Notes: generated by a model from the letters alone, not told the origin. DNA of 13,936 nt from Clostridia bacterium (GCA_900759575.1 CAAEVU010000150.1:1-13936), one strand, 5' to 3'. Counted from the first letter of the stretch, positions 4,904 through 11,696 are shown. A program made the numbers and translations.

Positions 4904-6283
4904 ATGAAAACACTGTATTTAGAATGTAATATGGGCGCTGCCGGGGACATGCTCACCGCAGCATTGTTGGAATTGCATCCCCATCCGGAGGAGTTCGTGC
5001 AGCGCATGAACGGGCTTCACATTCCGGGAGTGGAATTTCAGGCCCAGCCTGCCGCCAAGTGCGGCATTAACGGGACCCATGTTTCCGTGACCATTCATGG
5101 TGAGGAAGAGGAGAGCCAAGATGTTTCCCTCCACCACGAGCACACCCACGATCACGAACATGCTCACGATCACGAGCATGCTCACGGCCACGAGCACCCT
5201 CACGATCACGAGCACACTCACGATCACGAGCACACTCACGACCACGAACATACCCATGACCACGAGCACGCCCACGATCATGAGCATGCTCACGACCATG
5301 AACATACCCACGACCATGTTGATGAACAGGGGCATGTTCATTCCCATGGCCATCATCATGCGGGGATGGGGGATATCCGGCATATCTTGTCCCATCTGGA
5401 CATTCCCGAGCAGGTGCGGAAAGACGCCCAGGGGGTATACGAGCTGATCGCTCAGGCAGAGAGCCATGCTCATGGCCGTCCGGTGGAGGAGATCCATTTC
5501 CACGAAGTGGGCACGCTGGACGCTGTGACCGATGTGGTAGCAGTGTGCTGGCTGTTGTACGACCTGGCGCCAGAGCAGATTTTGGCTTCTCCCGTCCATG
5601 TGGGATGCGGTCAAGTGCGGTGCGCCCACGGGATCTTGCCGGTGCCTGCTCCGGCCACAGCCTATATTCTCCAAGGTGTGCCCACTTATGGAGGCGCTGT
5701 TCAGGGAGAGCTTTGCACTCCCACCGGCGCGGCTCTTTTGAAGCACTTTGTCAAGAAGTTTGGTCCTTCTCCCGTGATGCGTGTGGAGAAGATCGGATAC
5801 GGCATGGGCAAAAAGGACTTTGATTCCGCCAACTGCGTTCGGGCCATGCTGGGAGAGACGGAAGAAAGCAGCCAGACCGTGGTTGAGCTTTGCTGCAATT
5901 TGGACGACATGACTCCGGAAGCCCTGGGATTTGCCCAAGAGCGGCTTTGGGAGGCCGGAGCCTTGGACGTGTACACAGTGGCGGTGGGAATGAAGAAAAA
6001 CCGTCCCGGTGTGATGCTCACCTGTATGTGTAAGGAAGAGGACCGGGAGAAAATGCTTTCCCTGTTGTTTGCCCATACCACCACATTGGGTGTGCGGGAG
6101 CGGCTGTGCAACCGGTACACTCTCACCCGTTCCCAGCGGACGGTGGAAACAAAGTTTGGCCCTGTGCGGGTAAAAGAGTCCACAGGATGGGGTGTTGTCC
6201 GGGAAAAGCCCGAATATGACGATGTTTCCCGCATTGCTCGGGAGCAGGGAATGACGTTGGACCAGGTGAAAAAGCTGCTGTAA
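4904..6283 (+). CDS. larC: LarC, nickel insertase with poly-histidine insert (single frame)
   Basis: LarC is the CTP-dependent cyclometallase that places nickel in the pincer nucleotide. The start is the ATG at 4904, after GAAGGAG (4891-4897); 459 residues. YLECNMGAAGDM (5-16) is the family N-terminus, HFHEVGTLDAVTD (198-210) and CTPTGAALL (271-279) follow, and the LarC2-like part has CNLDDMTPE (331-339) and KKNRPG (364-369). Residues 77-152 form an insert with 38 histidines, mostly HDHEHx repeats, suited to nickel storage or delivery. In L. plantarum the protein is made by a programmed frameshift between larC1 and larC2; here the frame is continuous. A strong terminator follows, so larE-larB-larC probably form one unit. 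The insert's metal role is inference. Confidence 0.94.
   Translation: MKTLYLECNMGAAGDMLTAALLELHPHPEEFVQRMNGLHIPGVEFQAQPAAKCGINGTHVSVTIHGEEEESQDVSLHHEHTHDHEHAHDHEHAHGHEHPHDHEHTHDHEHTHDHEHTHDHEHAHDHEHAHDHEHTHDHVDEQGHVHSHGHHHAGMGDIRHILSHLDIPEQVRKDAQGVYELIAQAESHAHGRPVEEIHFHEVGTLDAVTDVVAVCWLLYDLAPEQILASPVHVGCGQVRCAHGILPVPAPATAYILQGVPTYGGAVQGELCTPTGAALLKHFVKKFGPSPVMRVEKIGYGMGKKDFDSANCVRAMLGETEESSQTVVELCCNLDDMTPEALGFAQERLWEAGALDVYTVAVGMKKNRPGVMLTCMCKEEDREKMLSLLFAHTTTLGVRERLCNRYTLTRSQRTVETKFGPVRVKESTGWGVVREKPEYDDVSRIAREQGMTLDQVKKLL
5147..5308 (+). repeat. Nine in-frame 18-bp tandem repeats coding HDHEHx
   Basis: Unit like CACGATCACGAGCACACT, nine copies, coding HDHEH followed by Ala, Thr or Pro (one copy is HGHEHP). 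Copies differ mostly at third positions (CAC/CAT, GAT/GAC), and some neighbouring units are nearly identical, so copy number may change by slippage or recombination without breaking the frame. This is coding sequence inside larC, not a CRISPR array. Confidence 0.9.
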
Positions 6284-6294
6284 AAGCGGATTGG

Positions 6295-6324
6295 AAAGGG
6301 GCCTCCGGAAGGGGGCCCTTTTTT
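6295..6324 (+). terminator. Intrinsic terminator after larC
   Basis: A 12-pair stem (6295-6306 with 6311-6322, two G-U pairs) closed by a GGAA tetraloop, with T at 6319-6324. It starts 12 bases after the larC stop. Confidence 0.85.
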
Positions 6325-6389
6325 GCGTCGTTTTTGGAAAAATCCTGCTATTTTTTGATAAGATACTCATAGCGGCTCACAGGGAGTTA

Positions 6390-6398
6390 TGCTATAAT
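6390..6398 (+). promoter_or_regulatory. Extended -10 promoter for the MFS gene
   Basis: TGCTATAAT: a consensus -10 at 6393-6398 with the extended TG, 40 bases before the chosen ATG. No good -35 is seen at 17 bp, as is common for extended -10 promoters. It makes the transporter separately transcribed from the lar genes. Confidence 0.6.
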
Positions 6399-6437
6399 AC
6401 AGAGGTAATGCTTATTTTGGTGAAGGGGGTACCTGTC

Positions 6438-7649
6438 ATGCCCGTGCAAGAAACCATCCCTGCGCAGCGCTGGCGTCACACCCAGTATGCCAGTTATTTG
6501 GGGTATATCACCCAGGCCATCGTGAATAATCTGGCGCCGCTGCTGTTTTTGATTTTTCAGGATGTGTTTCAAATCCCGTTGGAAAAAATCACCTTGCTGG
6601 TCACGGTCAACTTTTGCATCCAGCTTTTGGTGGATTTGATCTCCGCCCGGTTTGTGGATAAGATCGGGTATCGTCCCTGTGTAGTGGCGGCCCACTTGTT
6701 TGCCACAGTGGGGCTCATGGGCCTGGGCGTGTTCCCCTGGCTGTTTCCGGACCCGTTTTACGGCTTGCTTTTGGCGGTTCTGTTTTATGCCGTTGGCGGC
6801 GGACTGATTGAAGTCCTCATCAGTCCCATTGTGGAAGCCTGTCCCACAAAAAACAAAGCATCGGTCATGAGTTTGCTTCATTCCTTTTACTGCTGGGGGT
6901 CTGTGGGGGTCATCCTGTTGTCCACTCTGTTCTTGCAGGTGTTTGGAAAAGGCAGTTGGACTATCCTGGCCATTCTGTGGGCGCTTCTGCCTTTGTGCAA
7001 TGCATTTTTCTTTTCCAAGGTGCCCATTGGACACTTGACGGAAGAAGGAGAAAGCTTGCCCATGAGAAAGCTTTTTTCCATGAAATTGTTTTGGATTTTT
7101 GCCGCGCTTATGTTTGCGGCAGGCGCCTGCGAGCTTTCCATGAGCCAGTGGGCTTCGGCTTTTGCGGAAAGCGGTTTGAGAGTTTCCAAAACCATAGGGG
7201 ATTTGGCTGGGCCTTGCTTTTTTGCCATTCTCATGGGATGCGCGCGGGTGATCTATGCCAAGTTCGGAGACCGGCTGAATTTGTTGAATGTGGAATTGAT
7301 CAGCGGCATGTTGTGTATTGCATCTTATTTGCTGGCAGCGTTGTCGCCCATCCCTATTTTGGCGCTTCTGGGATGCGGATTGTGTGGGCTTTCCGTGGGT
7401 GTCCTGTGGCCGGGTACATTCAGCGTGGCTGCCCGCCATTGTCCCAAAGGCGGTACCGCCATGTTTGCTTTGTTGGCGTTGTTTGGCGATTTGGGCTGTT
7501 CAGGTGGCCCCACATTGGTGGGAATGGTCTCCGGCTTGGGGGGCGGGGAACTGAAAACCGGCCTGCTGTTTGCAGTGGTGTTTCCCGTGTTTTTGATTTT
7601 GGCGGTGTTGGTGTGCAAACGGACACTGGCCCAAAAGGAAAGAAATTAA
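6438..7649 (+). CDS. Major facilitator superfamily transporter
   Basis: A 403-residue membrane protein with about 12 hydrophobic segments, the normal MFS size. The first helix covers about residues 20-40 (YLGYITQAIVNNLAPLLFLIF). The loop between helices 2 and 3 carries the MFS signature in the form SARFVDKIGYRP (69-80), and long Gly/Ala/Leu-rich helices follow to the C-terminus, which ends in positive residues (CKRTLAQKERN). The start at 6438 is supported by AAGGGGGT 7 bases upstream; an open frame extends back to 6291 but runs through the larC terminator and the promoter. The substrate cannot be read from sequence. Its position after the lar genes suggests transport of a hydroxy acid or other substrate of a nickel-pincer enzyme, but a separate promoter and a terminator in between weaken that link. 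Confidence 0.85.
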   Translation: MPVQETIPAQRWRHTQYASYLGYITQAIVNNLAPLLFLIFQDVFQIPLEKITLLVTVNFCIQLLVDLISARFVDKIGYRPCVVAAHLFATVGLMGLGVFPWLFPDPFYGLLLAVLFYAVGGGLIEVLISPIVEACPTKNKASVMSLLHSFYCWGSVGVILLSTLFLQVFGKGSWTILAILWALLPLCNAFFFSKVPIGHLTEEGESLPMRKLFSMKLFWIFAALMFAAGACELSMSQWASAFAESGLRVSKTIGDLAGPCFFAILMGCARVIYAKFGDRLNLLNVELISGMLCIASYLLAALSPIPILALLGCGLCGLSVGVLWPGTFSVAARHCPKGGTAMFALLALFGDLGCSGGPTLVGMVSGLGGGELKTGLLFAVVFPVFLILAVLVCKRTLAQKERN

Positions 7650-7660
7650 AAAATGATTTC

Positions 7661-7694
7661 AAAGAGAGCTGTCACCGGACGGCTCTCTTTTTTT
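7661..7694 (+). terminator. Intrinsic terminator after the MFS gene
   Basis: A 13-pair stem, 7661-7673 with 7678-7690 (one G-U), four-base loop, and seven T at 7688-7694. Confidence 0.88.
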
Positions 7695-7734
7695 CTGGAA
7701 ACTTTCCCAAGATTTGGAAAGAGACTCAAGTTAA

Positions 7735-7748
7735 TTAGCTTAAACTAA
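7735..7748. promoter_or_regulatory. Candidate iron-regulator dyad 1 (upstream of feo promoter)
   Basis: TTAG-CTTAAA-CTAA, about 30 bases upstream of the feo -35. It has the same half-sites and spacing as three other dyads at this locus. Confidence 0.4.
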
Positions 7749-7777
7749 CTAAATTTCAAAAGATTGGGTTTAGGGGC

Positions 7778-7806
7778 TTGACAAATACTGCGGAGAGGGA
7801 TAAACT
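7778..7806 (+). promoter_or_regulatory. feo operon promoter
   Basis: Consensus -35 TTGACA (7778-7783), 17-bp spacer, TAAACT (7801-7806). Transcription would begin near 7813, just before a perfect dyad that could block polymerase when a repressor is bound. Confidence 0.8.
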
Positions 7807-7816
7807 AAAGCCATCC

Positions 7817-7844
7817 AAAGAGGTTAGAATAAGCTAACCTCTTT
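7817..7844. promoter_or_regulatory. Candidate iron-regulator dyad 2 (11-bp arms)
   Basis: AAAGAGGTTAG (7817-7827), six bases AATAAG, CTAACCTCTTT (7834-7844): perfect 11-bp arms right after the expected transcription start. The GTTAG-N6-CTAAC core resembles DtxR-family sites, whose consensus contains TTAG-N6-CTAA. The same sequence forms a hairpin followed by TTTTC in RNA, so a leader terminator is a second possible role. Confidence 0.55.
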
Positions 7845-7857
7845 TCTTCCCACAGTA

Positions 7858-7875
7858 AGTTAGCGATTTCTAACT
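7858..7875. promoter_or_regulatory. Candidate iron-regulator dyad 3
   Basis: AGTTAGCGATTTCTAACT: arms AGTTAG and CTAACT around six bases, centred 36 bp after dyad 2 and upstream of the feoA1 ribosome binding site. Confidence 0.5.
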
Positions 7876-7900
7876 AATAAGGGCAAGGAGGGAACTGCCT

Positions 7901-8113
7901 ATGATGCCGTTGTCTATGGCAAAATCCGGCGAGACCTTCACCATTTTAAAGGTCACTGGAAAAGATGAGATCCGGCAGCACTTGGCCGAACTGGGCTTTG
8001 TGGTGGATGGCAAGGTCACCGTGGTCAGCGAATTGGGCGGAAGCTTGATTCTCCAGGTGAAGAACAGCCGTATCGCCCTGGACCGGGGGATGGCCAATCG
8101 CATAATGATCTGA
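7901..8113 (+). CDS. feoA: FeoA-like protein 1 of the ferrous iron transporter
   Basis: A 70-residue SH3-like FeoA domain, a small cytoplasmic partner of the Fe(II) transporter FeoB. The opening MAKSGETFTILKVTGKDEIR, the central HLAELGFVVDGKVTVVSELGG (residues 24-44) and the ending QVKNSRIALDRGMANRIMI follow the FeoA pattern: a first strand pair, an LxxLGF turn, then a strand ending in the positive residue that precedes a buried hydrophobic C-terminus. The ATG at 7901 is preceded by AAGGAGGG (7885-7892) at eight bases; a second ATG at 7904 is possible. It is the first gene after the iron-type promoter and dyads, 25 bases before a second feoA. It differs clearly from that second copy, so the pair is probably an old division of labour rather than a recent duplication. 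Confidence 0.9.
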   Translation: MMPLSMAKSGETFTILKVTGKDEIRQHLAELGFVVDGKVTVVSELGGSLILQVKNSRIALDRGMANRIMI

Positions 8114-8138
8114 CACAGTTTTAGAAAGGAGAGGGAAC

Positions 8139-8360
8139 ATGAAGACACTGCGCGAGGCAAAAGTGGGCGAAACAGTCCAGGTGATCAAACTTCATGGGGA
8201 AGGCGCTATCAAACGCCGGATCATGGATATGGGGATCACCAAAGGGGTGGAGATCCACGTGCGAAAGGTGGCTCCCTTGGGAGACCCCATGGAACTCAGC
8301 GTGCGGGGCTATGAGCTTTCTGTGCGCAAAGCGGACGCCGAGATGATCGAGATCGCCTGA
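8139..8360 (+). CDS. feoA: FeoA-like protein 2
   Basis: A 73-residue FeoA domain. TLREAKVGETVQVIKL (3-18) is the classic FeoA opening, IKRRIMDMGITKGVEIHV (24-41) the LxxMGI-type centre, and APLGDPMELSVRGYELSVRK (45-64) the family's most typical segment, better conserved than in the upstream copy. It starts at the ATG at 8139 after AAAGGAGAGG. It is co-directional with feoA1 and feoB and presumably co-transcribed with feoA1. A hairpin with seven T and a GTTAG dyad separate it from feoB, so the two FeoA proteins may be made in excess of FeoB. Tandem feoA genes before feoB are common in Clostridia. The exact FeoA role (regulator or scaffold of the FeoB G domain) is not settled. Confidence 0.93.
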   Translation: MKTLREAKVGETVQVIKLHGEGAIKRRIMDMGITKGVEIHVRKVAPLGDPMELSVRGYELSVRKADAEMIEIA

Positions 8361-8363
8361 GGC

Positions 8364-8388
8364 AGCGGGAAACCGGGCCGCTTTTTTT
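8364..8388 (+). terminator. Terminator-like hairpin between feoA2 and feoB
   Basis: AGCGG (8364-8368) pairs with CCGCT (8378-8382) around a 9-base loop and runs into seven T (8382-8388). The stem is short but GC-rich; it is likely partial, since feoB has no obvious promoter of its own. Confidence 0.5.
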
Positions 8389-8397
8389 ACCATAGCG

Positions 8398-8413
8398 GTT
8401 AGCCGCCTCTAAC
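8398..8413. promoter_or_regulatory. Candidate iron-regulator dyad 4 (before feoB)
   Basis: GTTAG-CCGCCT-CTAAC, the same core and spacing as the dyads upstream of feoA1, directly after the terminator-like hairpin and 8 bases before the feoB ribosome binding site (GGGAG at 8421-8425). Confidence 0.5.
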
Positions 8414-8432
8414 AAAGAAAGGGAGACTGACA

Positions 8433-10598
8433 ATGAACATAAAAATCGCACTGGCGGGCAATCCCAACTGTGGAAAGACCACGTTGTTCAATGCCTTGAC
8501 CGGTTCCAATCAATATGTGGGCAACTGGCCCGGGGTCACCGTGGAGAAGAAGGAAGGACGCCTTAAAGGAAACAAAGACGTGGTGATCCAGGATCTGCCG
8601 GGCATCTATTCCTTGTCCCCCTATACGCTGGAAGAAGTGGTGGCACGAAGCTACCTGGTGGGGGAGCGTCCTGACGCTATTTTGAACATTGTGGATGGCA
8701 CCAATATTGAACGCAACCTGTACTTGACCACCCAGCTCATCGAGTTGGGCATCCCAGTAGTGGTAGCCGTGAATATGATCGACCTGGTGCAGAAAAACGG
8801 GGATACCATCGATTTAAAGAAGTTGGGACACTCCCTTGGCTGCCAAGTGGTGGAGATGAGCGCCCTGAAAAACCAGGGAGGCATGGAAGCGGCCCAGCAG
8901 GCGATTTTGGCGGCTCAGAAACCCCGGACGGAGGAGCTTCCCCATGTGTTTACCGGCAGCGTGGAGCATGCCATTGCACACATTGAGGAATCCATCGCCG
9001 AAAAGGTGGAGTCCCGCTATTTGCGGTGGTATGCCATCAAAGTGTTTGAGCGGGACGAAAAAGTGATGGAAGAGCTGAACCTGGAAGACAGCCTAAAAAG
9101 CCATCTTGAGTTACATATTCAGGACTGTGAGAAAGAGTTGGACGATGACGCGGAAAGCATCATTACCAATCAGCGTTACGCCTATATCAACGGCGTGGTG
9201 CAGAAATCCGTAAAGAAAAAGGCGGCGCTCCACAGTTTGTCCACATCGGATAAGATCGACCGGGTGGTCACCAATCGGATTTTGGCTCTGCCCATTTTCG
9301 CCTTGGTGATGTTCGCCGTGTACTGGATCGCCATGGGTCCCTTCGGCACCTTCCTCACTGACTGGACCAACGATGTGCTGGGTTCAGCCTGGTTGACAGG
9401 AGGTTCCCGCAGCCTGCTGGAGAGCTGGGGCACAGCTGACTGGCTCACCGGCCTGGTAGCCGATGGCATTGTGGCAGGTGTGGGAGCAGTGCTGGGCTTT
9501 GTGCCGCAGATGCTGGTGCTGTTTTTCATGTTGTCCATCCTGGAAGATATTGGCTACATGGCCCGGGTGGCGTTTATCATGGACCGGATTTTCCGCAAGT
9601 TTGGGTTGTCCGGAAAAAGCTTCATCCCCATGCTGGTTGGTTCTGGCTGCGGCGTGCCCGGTGTTATGGCTTCCCGTACCATTGAAAATGAACGGGACCG
9701 CCGGATGACGGTGATGACCACTACCTTTGTGCCCTGCGGCGCTAAAATGCCCATTGTGGGCTTGTTTGCCGGAGCTCTTTTCGGCGGCTCCGGGTTGGTG
9801 GCTGTGTCCGCCTATTTTATCGGCATTGCCGCTATCATCATTTCCGGCATCATTCTGAAAAAGACCAAAATGTTTGCCGGCGATCCCGCTCCCTTTGTCA
9901 TGGAGCTTCCCGCCTACCATGTGCCTGCCGCGGTGAACGTGTTCCGGGCAACCTGGGAGCGTGGCTGGTCCTTCATCAAACGGGCCGGTACCATCATCTT
10001 GGCCTCTTCCATCATTTTGTGGTTCTTGCAGGGATTTGGCTTTGTGGACGGCGCCTTTACCATGGTGGAGGACAACAATTCCTCTTTGCTGGCAGCGGTG
10101 GGAAGTGCTATCTGCGTGATTTTCGCTCCCTTGGGCTTTGGAGATTGGCAGTCCGCGGTGGCCGTGTTCACCGGCTTGATCGCCAAGGAAAATGTGGTCA
10201 CCACCTTTGGGGTGCTGTTCAATGTGGGCGCTGAGGTTGCGGAGGACGACCCCAATTTGTGGGTGGCAGTAGCCGGTCATTATACCGCGCTGACTGCGTA
10301 CAGCTTCATGATCTTCAACCTGTTGTGCGCGCCTTGCTTTGCAGCCATGGGAGCCATCAAGCGGGAAATGAACAACTGGAAATGGACCTTGGGTGCTATT
10401 GGCTACATGTGCGGCCTGGCCTATGTCGTTTCTTTGATCGTCTATCAGATTGGTTCCCTGTTTGTGGGCGGCAGTTTTGGTGTTGGCACCGTGGTGGCCA
10501 TCCTGGCCATCGTAGCCATCCTGTACCTTTTGGTTCGGAAAAATCGGTATGACGGGGAGCGCCTGACTGTTCGGGCAGTTAAAGCTGCAAGCCGGTAA
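8433..10598 (+). CDS. feoB: FeoB ferrous iron transporter
   Basis: Inner-membrane Fe(II) importer with a cytoplasmic GTPase domain; 721 residues, within the family range. G domain: G1 GNPNCGKTT (9-17), G2 region GNWPGVTVEKKEG (30-42), G3 DLPG (54-57), G4 NMID (114-117), G5 SALK (143-146). A helical guanine-dissociation-inhibitor region follows to about residue 265. The membrane part begins near residue 285 and has the two Gate motifs with their conserved cysteines: GSGCGVPG (Cys406) and VPCGAKMPI (Cys435), plus LEDIGYMARVAFIMDR before the first. A late GLIAKENVVTTFG segment and hydrophobic C-terminal helices complete it; the end is positively charged with no FeoC-like fused domain. ATG at 8433 with GGGAG 7 bases upstream. 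Expression is probably iron-repressed through the surrounding dyads, which is inference. Confidence 0.97.
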   Translation: MNIKIALAGNPNCGKTTLFNALTGSNQYVGNWPGVTVEKKEGRLKGNKDVVIQDLPGIYSLSPYTLEEVVARSYLVGERPDAILNIVDGTNIERNLYLTTQLIELGIPVVVAVNMIDLVQKNGDTIDLKKLGHSLGCQVVEMSALKNQGGMEAAQQAILAAQKPRTEELPHVFTGSVEHAIAHIEESIAEKVESRYLRWYAIKVFERDEKVMEELNLEDSLKSHLELHIQDCEKELDDDAESIITNQRYAYINGVVQKSVKKKAALHSLSTSDKIDRVVTNRILALPIFALVMFAVYWIAMGPFGTFLTDWTNDVLGSAWLTGGSRSLLESWGTADWLTGLVADGIVAGVGAVLGFVPQMLVLFFMLSILEDIGYMARVAFIMDRIFRKFGLSGKSFIPMLVGSGCGVPGVMASRTIENERDRRMTVMTTTFVPCGAKMPIVGLFAGALFGGSGLVAVSAYFIGIAAIIISGIILKKTKMFAGDPAPFVMELPAYHVPAAVNVFRATWERGWSFIKRAGTIILASSIILWFLQGFGFVDGAFTMVEDNNSSLLAAVGSAICVIFAPLGFGDWQSAVAVFTGLIAKENVVTTFGVLFNVGAEVAEDDPNLWVAVAGHYTALTAYSFMIFNLLCAPCFAAMGAIKREMNNWKWTLGAIGYMCGLAYVVSLIVYQIGSLFVGGSFGVGTVVAILAIVAILYLLVRKNRYDGERLTVRAVKAASR

Positions 10599-10635
10599 CA
10601 ACTAGTAATACATTAAGAAGAAAGGCGGTGGGAGT

Positions 10636-10812
10636 ATGATCCCAACCATTATTGGAACTGTAATCATCGCGGCGATTTTCTTCGCCATTGTAGGCAAAGG
10701 GATCTATAACCGCATACACCACAAATCCGGGTGCGGAAGCTGTGGTGGTTGCGCAGGATGCAGCGGGTGCCATTCCTGTGGGGTGACCGTGACAAAGACG
10801 CCCCAGCAGTGA
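10636..10812 (+). CDS. FeoB-associated Cys-rich membrane peptide
   Basis: A 58-residue small protein: one N-terminal membrane helix (about residues 3-20, PTIIGTVIIAAIFFAIVG), a short basic linker, then six cysteines exactly three apart (Cys33, 36, 39, 42, 45, 48) forming a chain of CxxC motifs with Gly, Ser, Ala and His between. This is the layout of the FeoB-associated Cys-rich membrane protein family found after feoB in Gram-positive anaerobes. The ATG has a purine-rich GGTGGGAG just upstream and lies 37 bases after the feoB stop. The cysteines could hold iron or an Fe-S cluster, or act in redox near the transporter exit; no function is proven. It ends before a good terminator, so it is the last gene of the operon. 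Confidence 0.88.
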   Translation: MIPTIIGTVIIAAIFFAIVGKGIYNRIHHKSGCGSCGGCAGCSGCHSCGVTVTKTPQQ

Positions 10813-10860
10813 ACCGCCCATCCCTATAAAAGCAAATCAATTCATTCTCTCTCTATTTTT

Positions 10861-10895
10861 AAAACACGCGGGTTGTATCAGCCGGCGTGTTTTTC
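10861..10895 (+). terminator. Intrinsic terminator of the feo operon
   Basis: AAAACACGC (10861-10869) pairs with GCGTGTTTT (10885-10893); GG/CC pairs extend it inward, and the T-run follows on the same side. Confidence 0.8.
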
Positions 10896-10920
10896 TTTGC
10901 CCTTTCCAGTTTCCTCTGCC

Positions 10921-10949
10921 TTGACCGTCGGTATAGCTTTTTGTATAAT
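10921..10949 (+). promoter_or_regulatory. Promoter of the nanE-rpiR operon
   Basis: TTGACC (10921-10926), 17-bp spacer, TATAAT (10944-10949), about 48 bases before the nanE start. Near-consensus. Confidence 0.78.
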
Positions 10950-10996
10950 GGCAGGAAAGGGGAAGATCCCCTGGAATTTTGGAGGTTGTTGCCGCT

Positions 10997-11692
10997 ATGA
11001 CAAAACAAGCTGTGCTAAAGCAGATATACCGTGGCTTGATCGTTTCCTGTCAAGCCCTGCCCGGAGAGCCGCTTTACGGCCGAGGGATGATGGCGGCCAT
11101 GGCCGTGGCGGCAAAAGAAGGGGGAGCAGTGGGAATCCGGGCCAATGGTGTGGAGGATATCCGAGCCATACGGGAAGCGGTGGATCTGCCTGTGATCGGC
11201 ATTGTGAAAGGGGAGTATCCTCACAGCCAGGTGTATATCACTCCCACGGAGCGGGAAGTGAAAGCCTTGGTGGAAGAGGGCGTGGAAACCATTGCCTTGG
11301 ATGCTACGGATCGTCTGCGGCCGGGAGGAATTTCCTTGGACGCGTTTTTTCAGCCTTTGCGGAAGCGGTATCCCCAGCAGCTTTTCATGGCGGATTGCGC
11401 CACCTTTGAAGAAGGAAAACATGCGGAGAGTTTGGGGTTCGACCTGATTGGCACCACCCTTTGCGGATATACGGAAGACACCCGGGGAACGTCCATACCC
11501 AGCTATCCGTTGCTGCAACGGCTGACACAGGAACTGCATACCCCCATTATCGCAGAGGGCGGTATCTGGGAACGGGAGCAGCTTCGGCAGGTGTTTTCCT
11601 ATCCAGTGCATGGGGCGGTAGTGGGAACGGCGATCACTCGGCCCCGAGAGATCACCCGCCGTTTTGTGGACGTCATAAAACCACAGGAGTGA
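10997..11692 (+). CDS. nanE: N-acetylmannosamine-6-phosphate 2-epimerase
   Basis: Cytoplasmic TIM-barrel enzyme that converts ManNAc-6-phosphate to GlcNAc-6-phosphate in sialic acid and ManNAc use. From the ATG at 10997 it is 231 residues, normal for NanE; GGAGG lies 11 bases upstream, slightly far, and a TTG at 10979 overlaps that region but lacks its own site. Family segments: LIVSCQALPGEPLYG (14-28), GAVGIRANG (43-51), LPVIGIVK (64-71, whose lysine is the catalytic one in characterised NanE), TIALDAT (98-104), MADCAT (131-136), IIAEGGI (184-190) and VVGTAITRP (208-216). It is followed after 4 bases by an RpiR-type regulator, with which it must be co-transcribed. No nanA, nanK, nagA or transporter is in the window. 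Confidence 0.94.
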   Translation: MTKQAVLKQIYRGLIVSCQALPGEPLYGRGMMAAMAVAAKEGGAVGIRANGVEDIRAIREAVDLPVIGIVKGEYPHSQVYITPTEREVKALVEEGVETIALDATDRLRPGGISLDAFFQPLRKRYPQQLFMADCATFEEGKHAESLGFDLIGTTLCGYTEDTRGTSIPSYPLLQRLTQELHTPIIAEGGIWEREQLRQVFSYPVHGAVVGTAITRPREITRRFVDVIKPQE

Positions 11693-11696
11693 GAGT

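Noticed and set aside
5147..5308. Tandem 18-bp units resembling a repeat array or CRISPR
   Set aside because: Units are contiguous without spacers, too short for CRISPR repeats, multiples of three and in frame with conserved LarC sequence on both sides.
4919..6370. Long open frame of 483 codons antisense to larC
   Set aside because: It mirrors larC; its low-complexity Met/Val stretch is the complement of the histidine repeats, and it runs through the larC terminator. It has no family-like features.
6291..6437. N-terminal extension of the MFS protein
   Set aside because: It would begin inside the larC terminator and read through the TATAAT promoter; the ATG at 6438 has its own ribosome binding site.
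9384..10601. 405-codon open frame antisense to feoB
   Set aside because: Composition is His/Gln/Gly-rich as expected of an antisense shadow; feoB has all motifs on the other strand.
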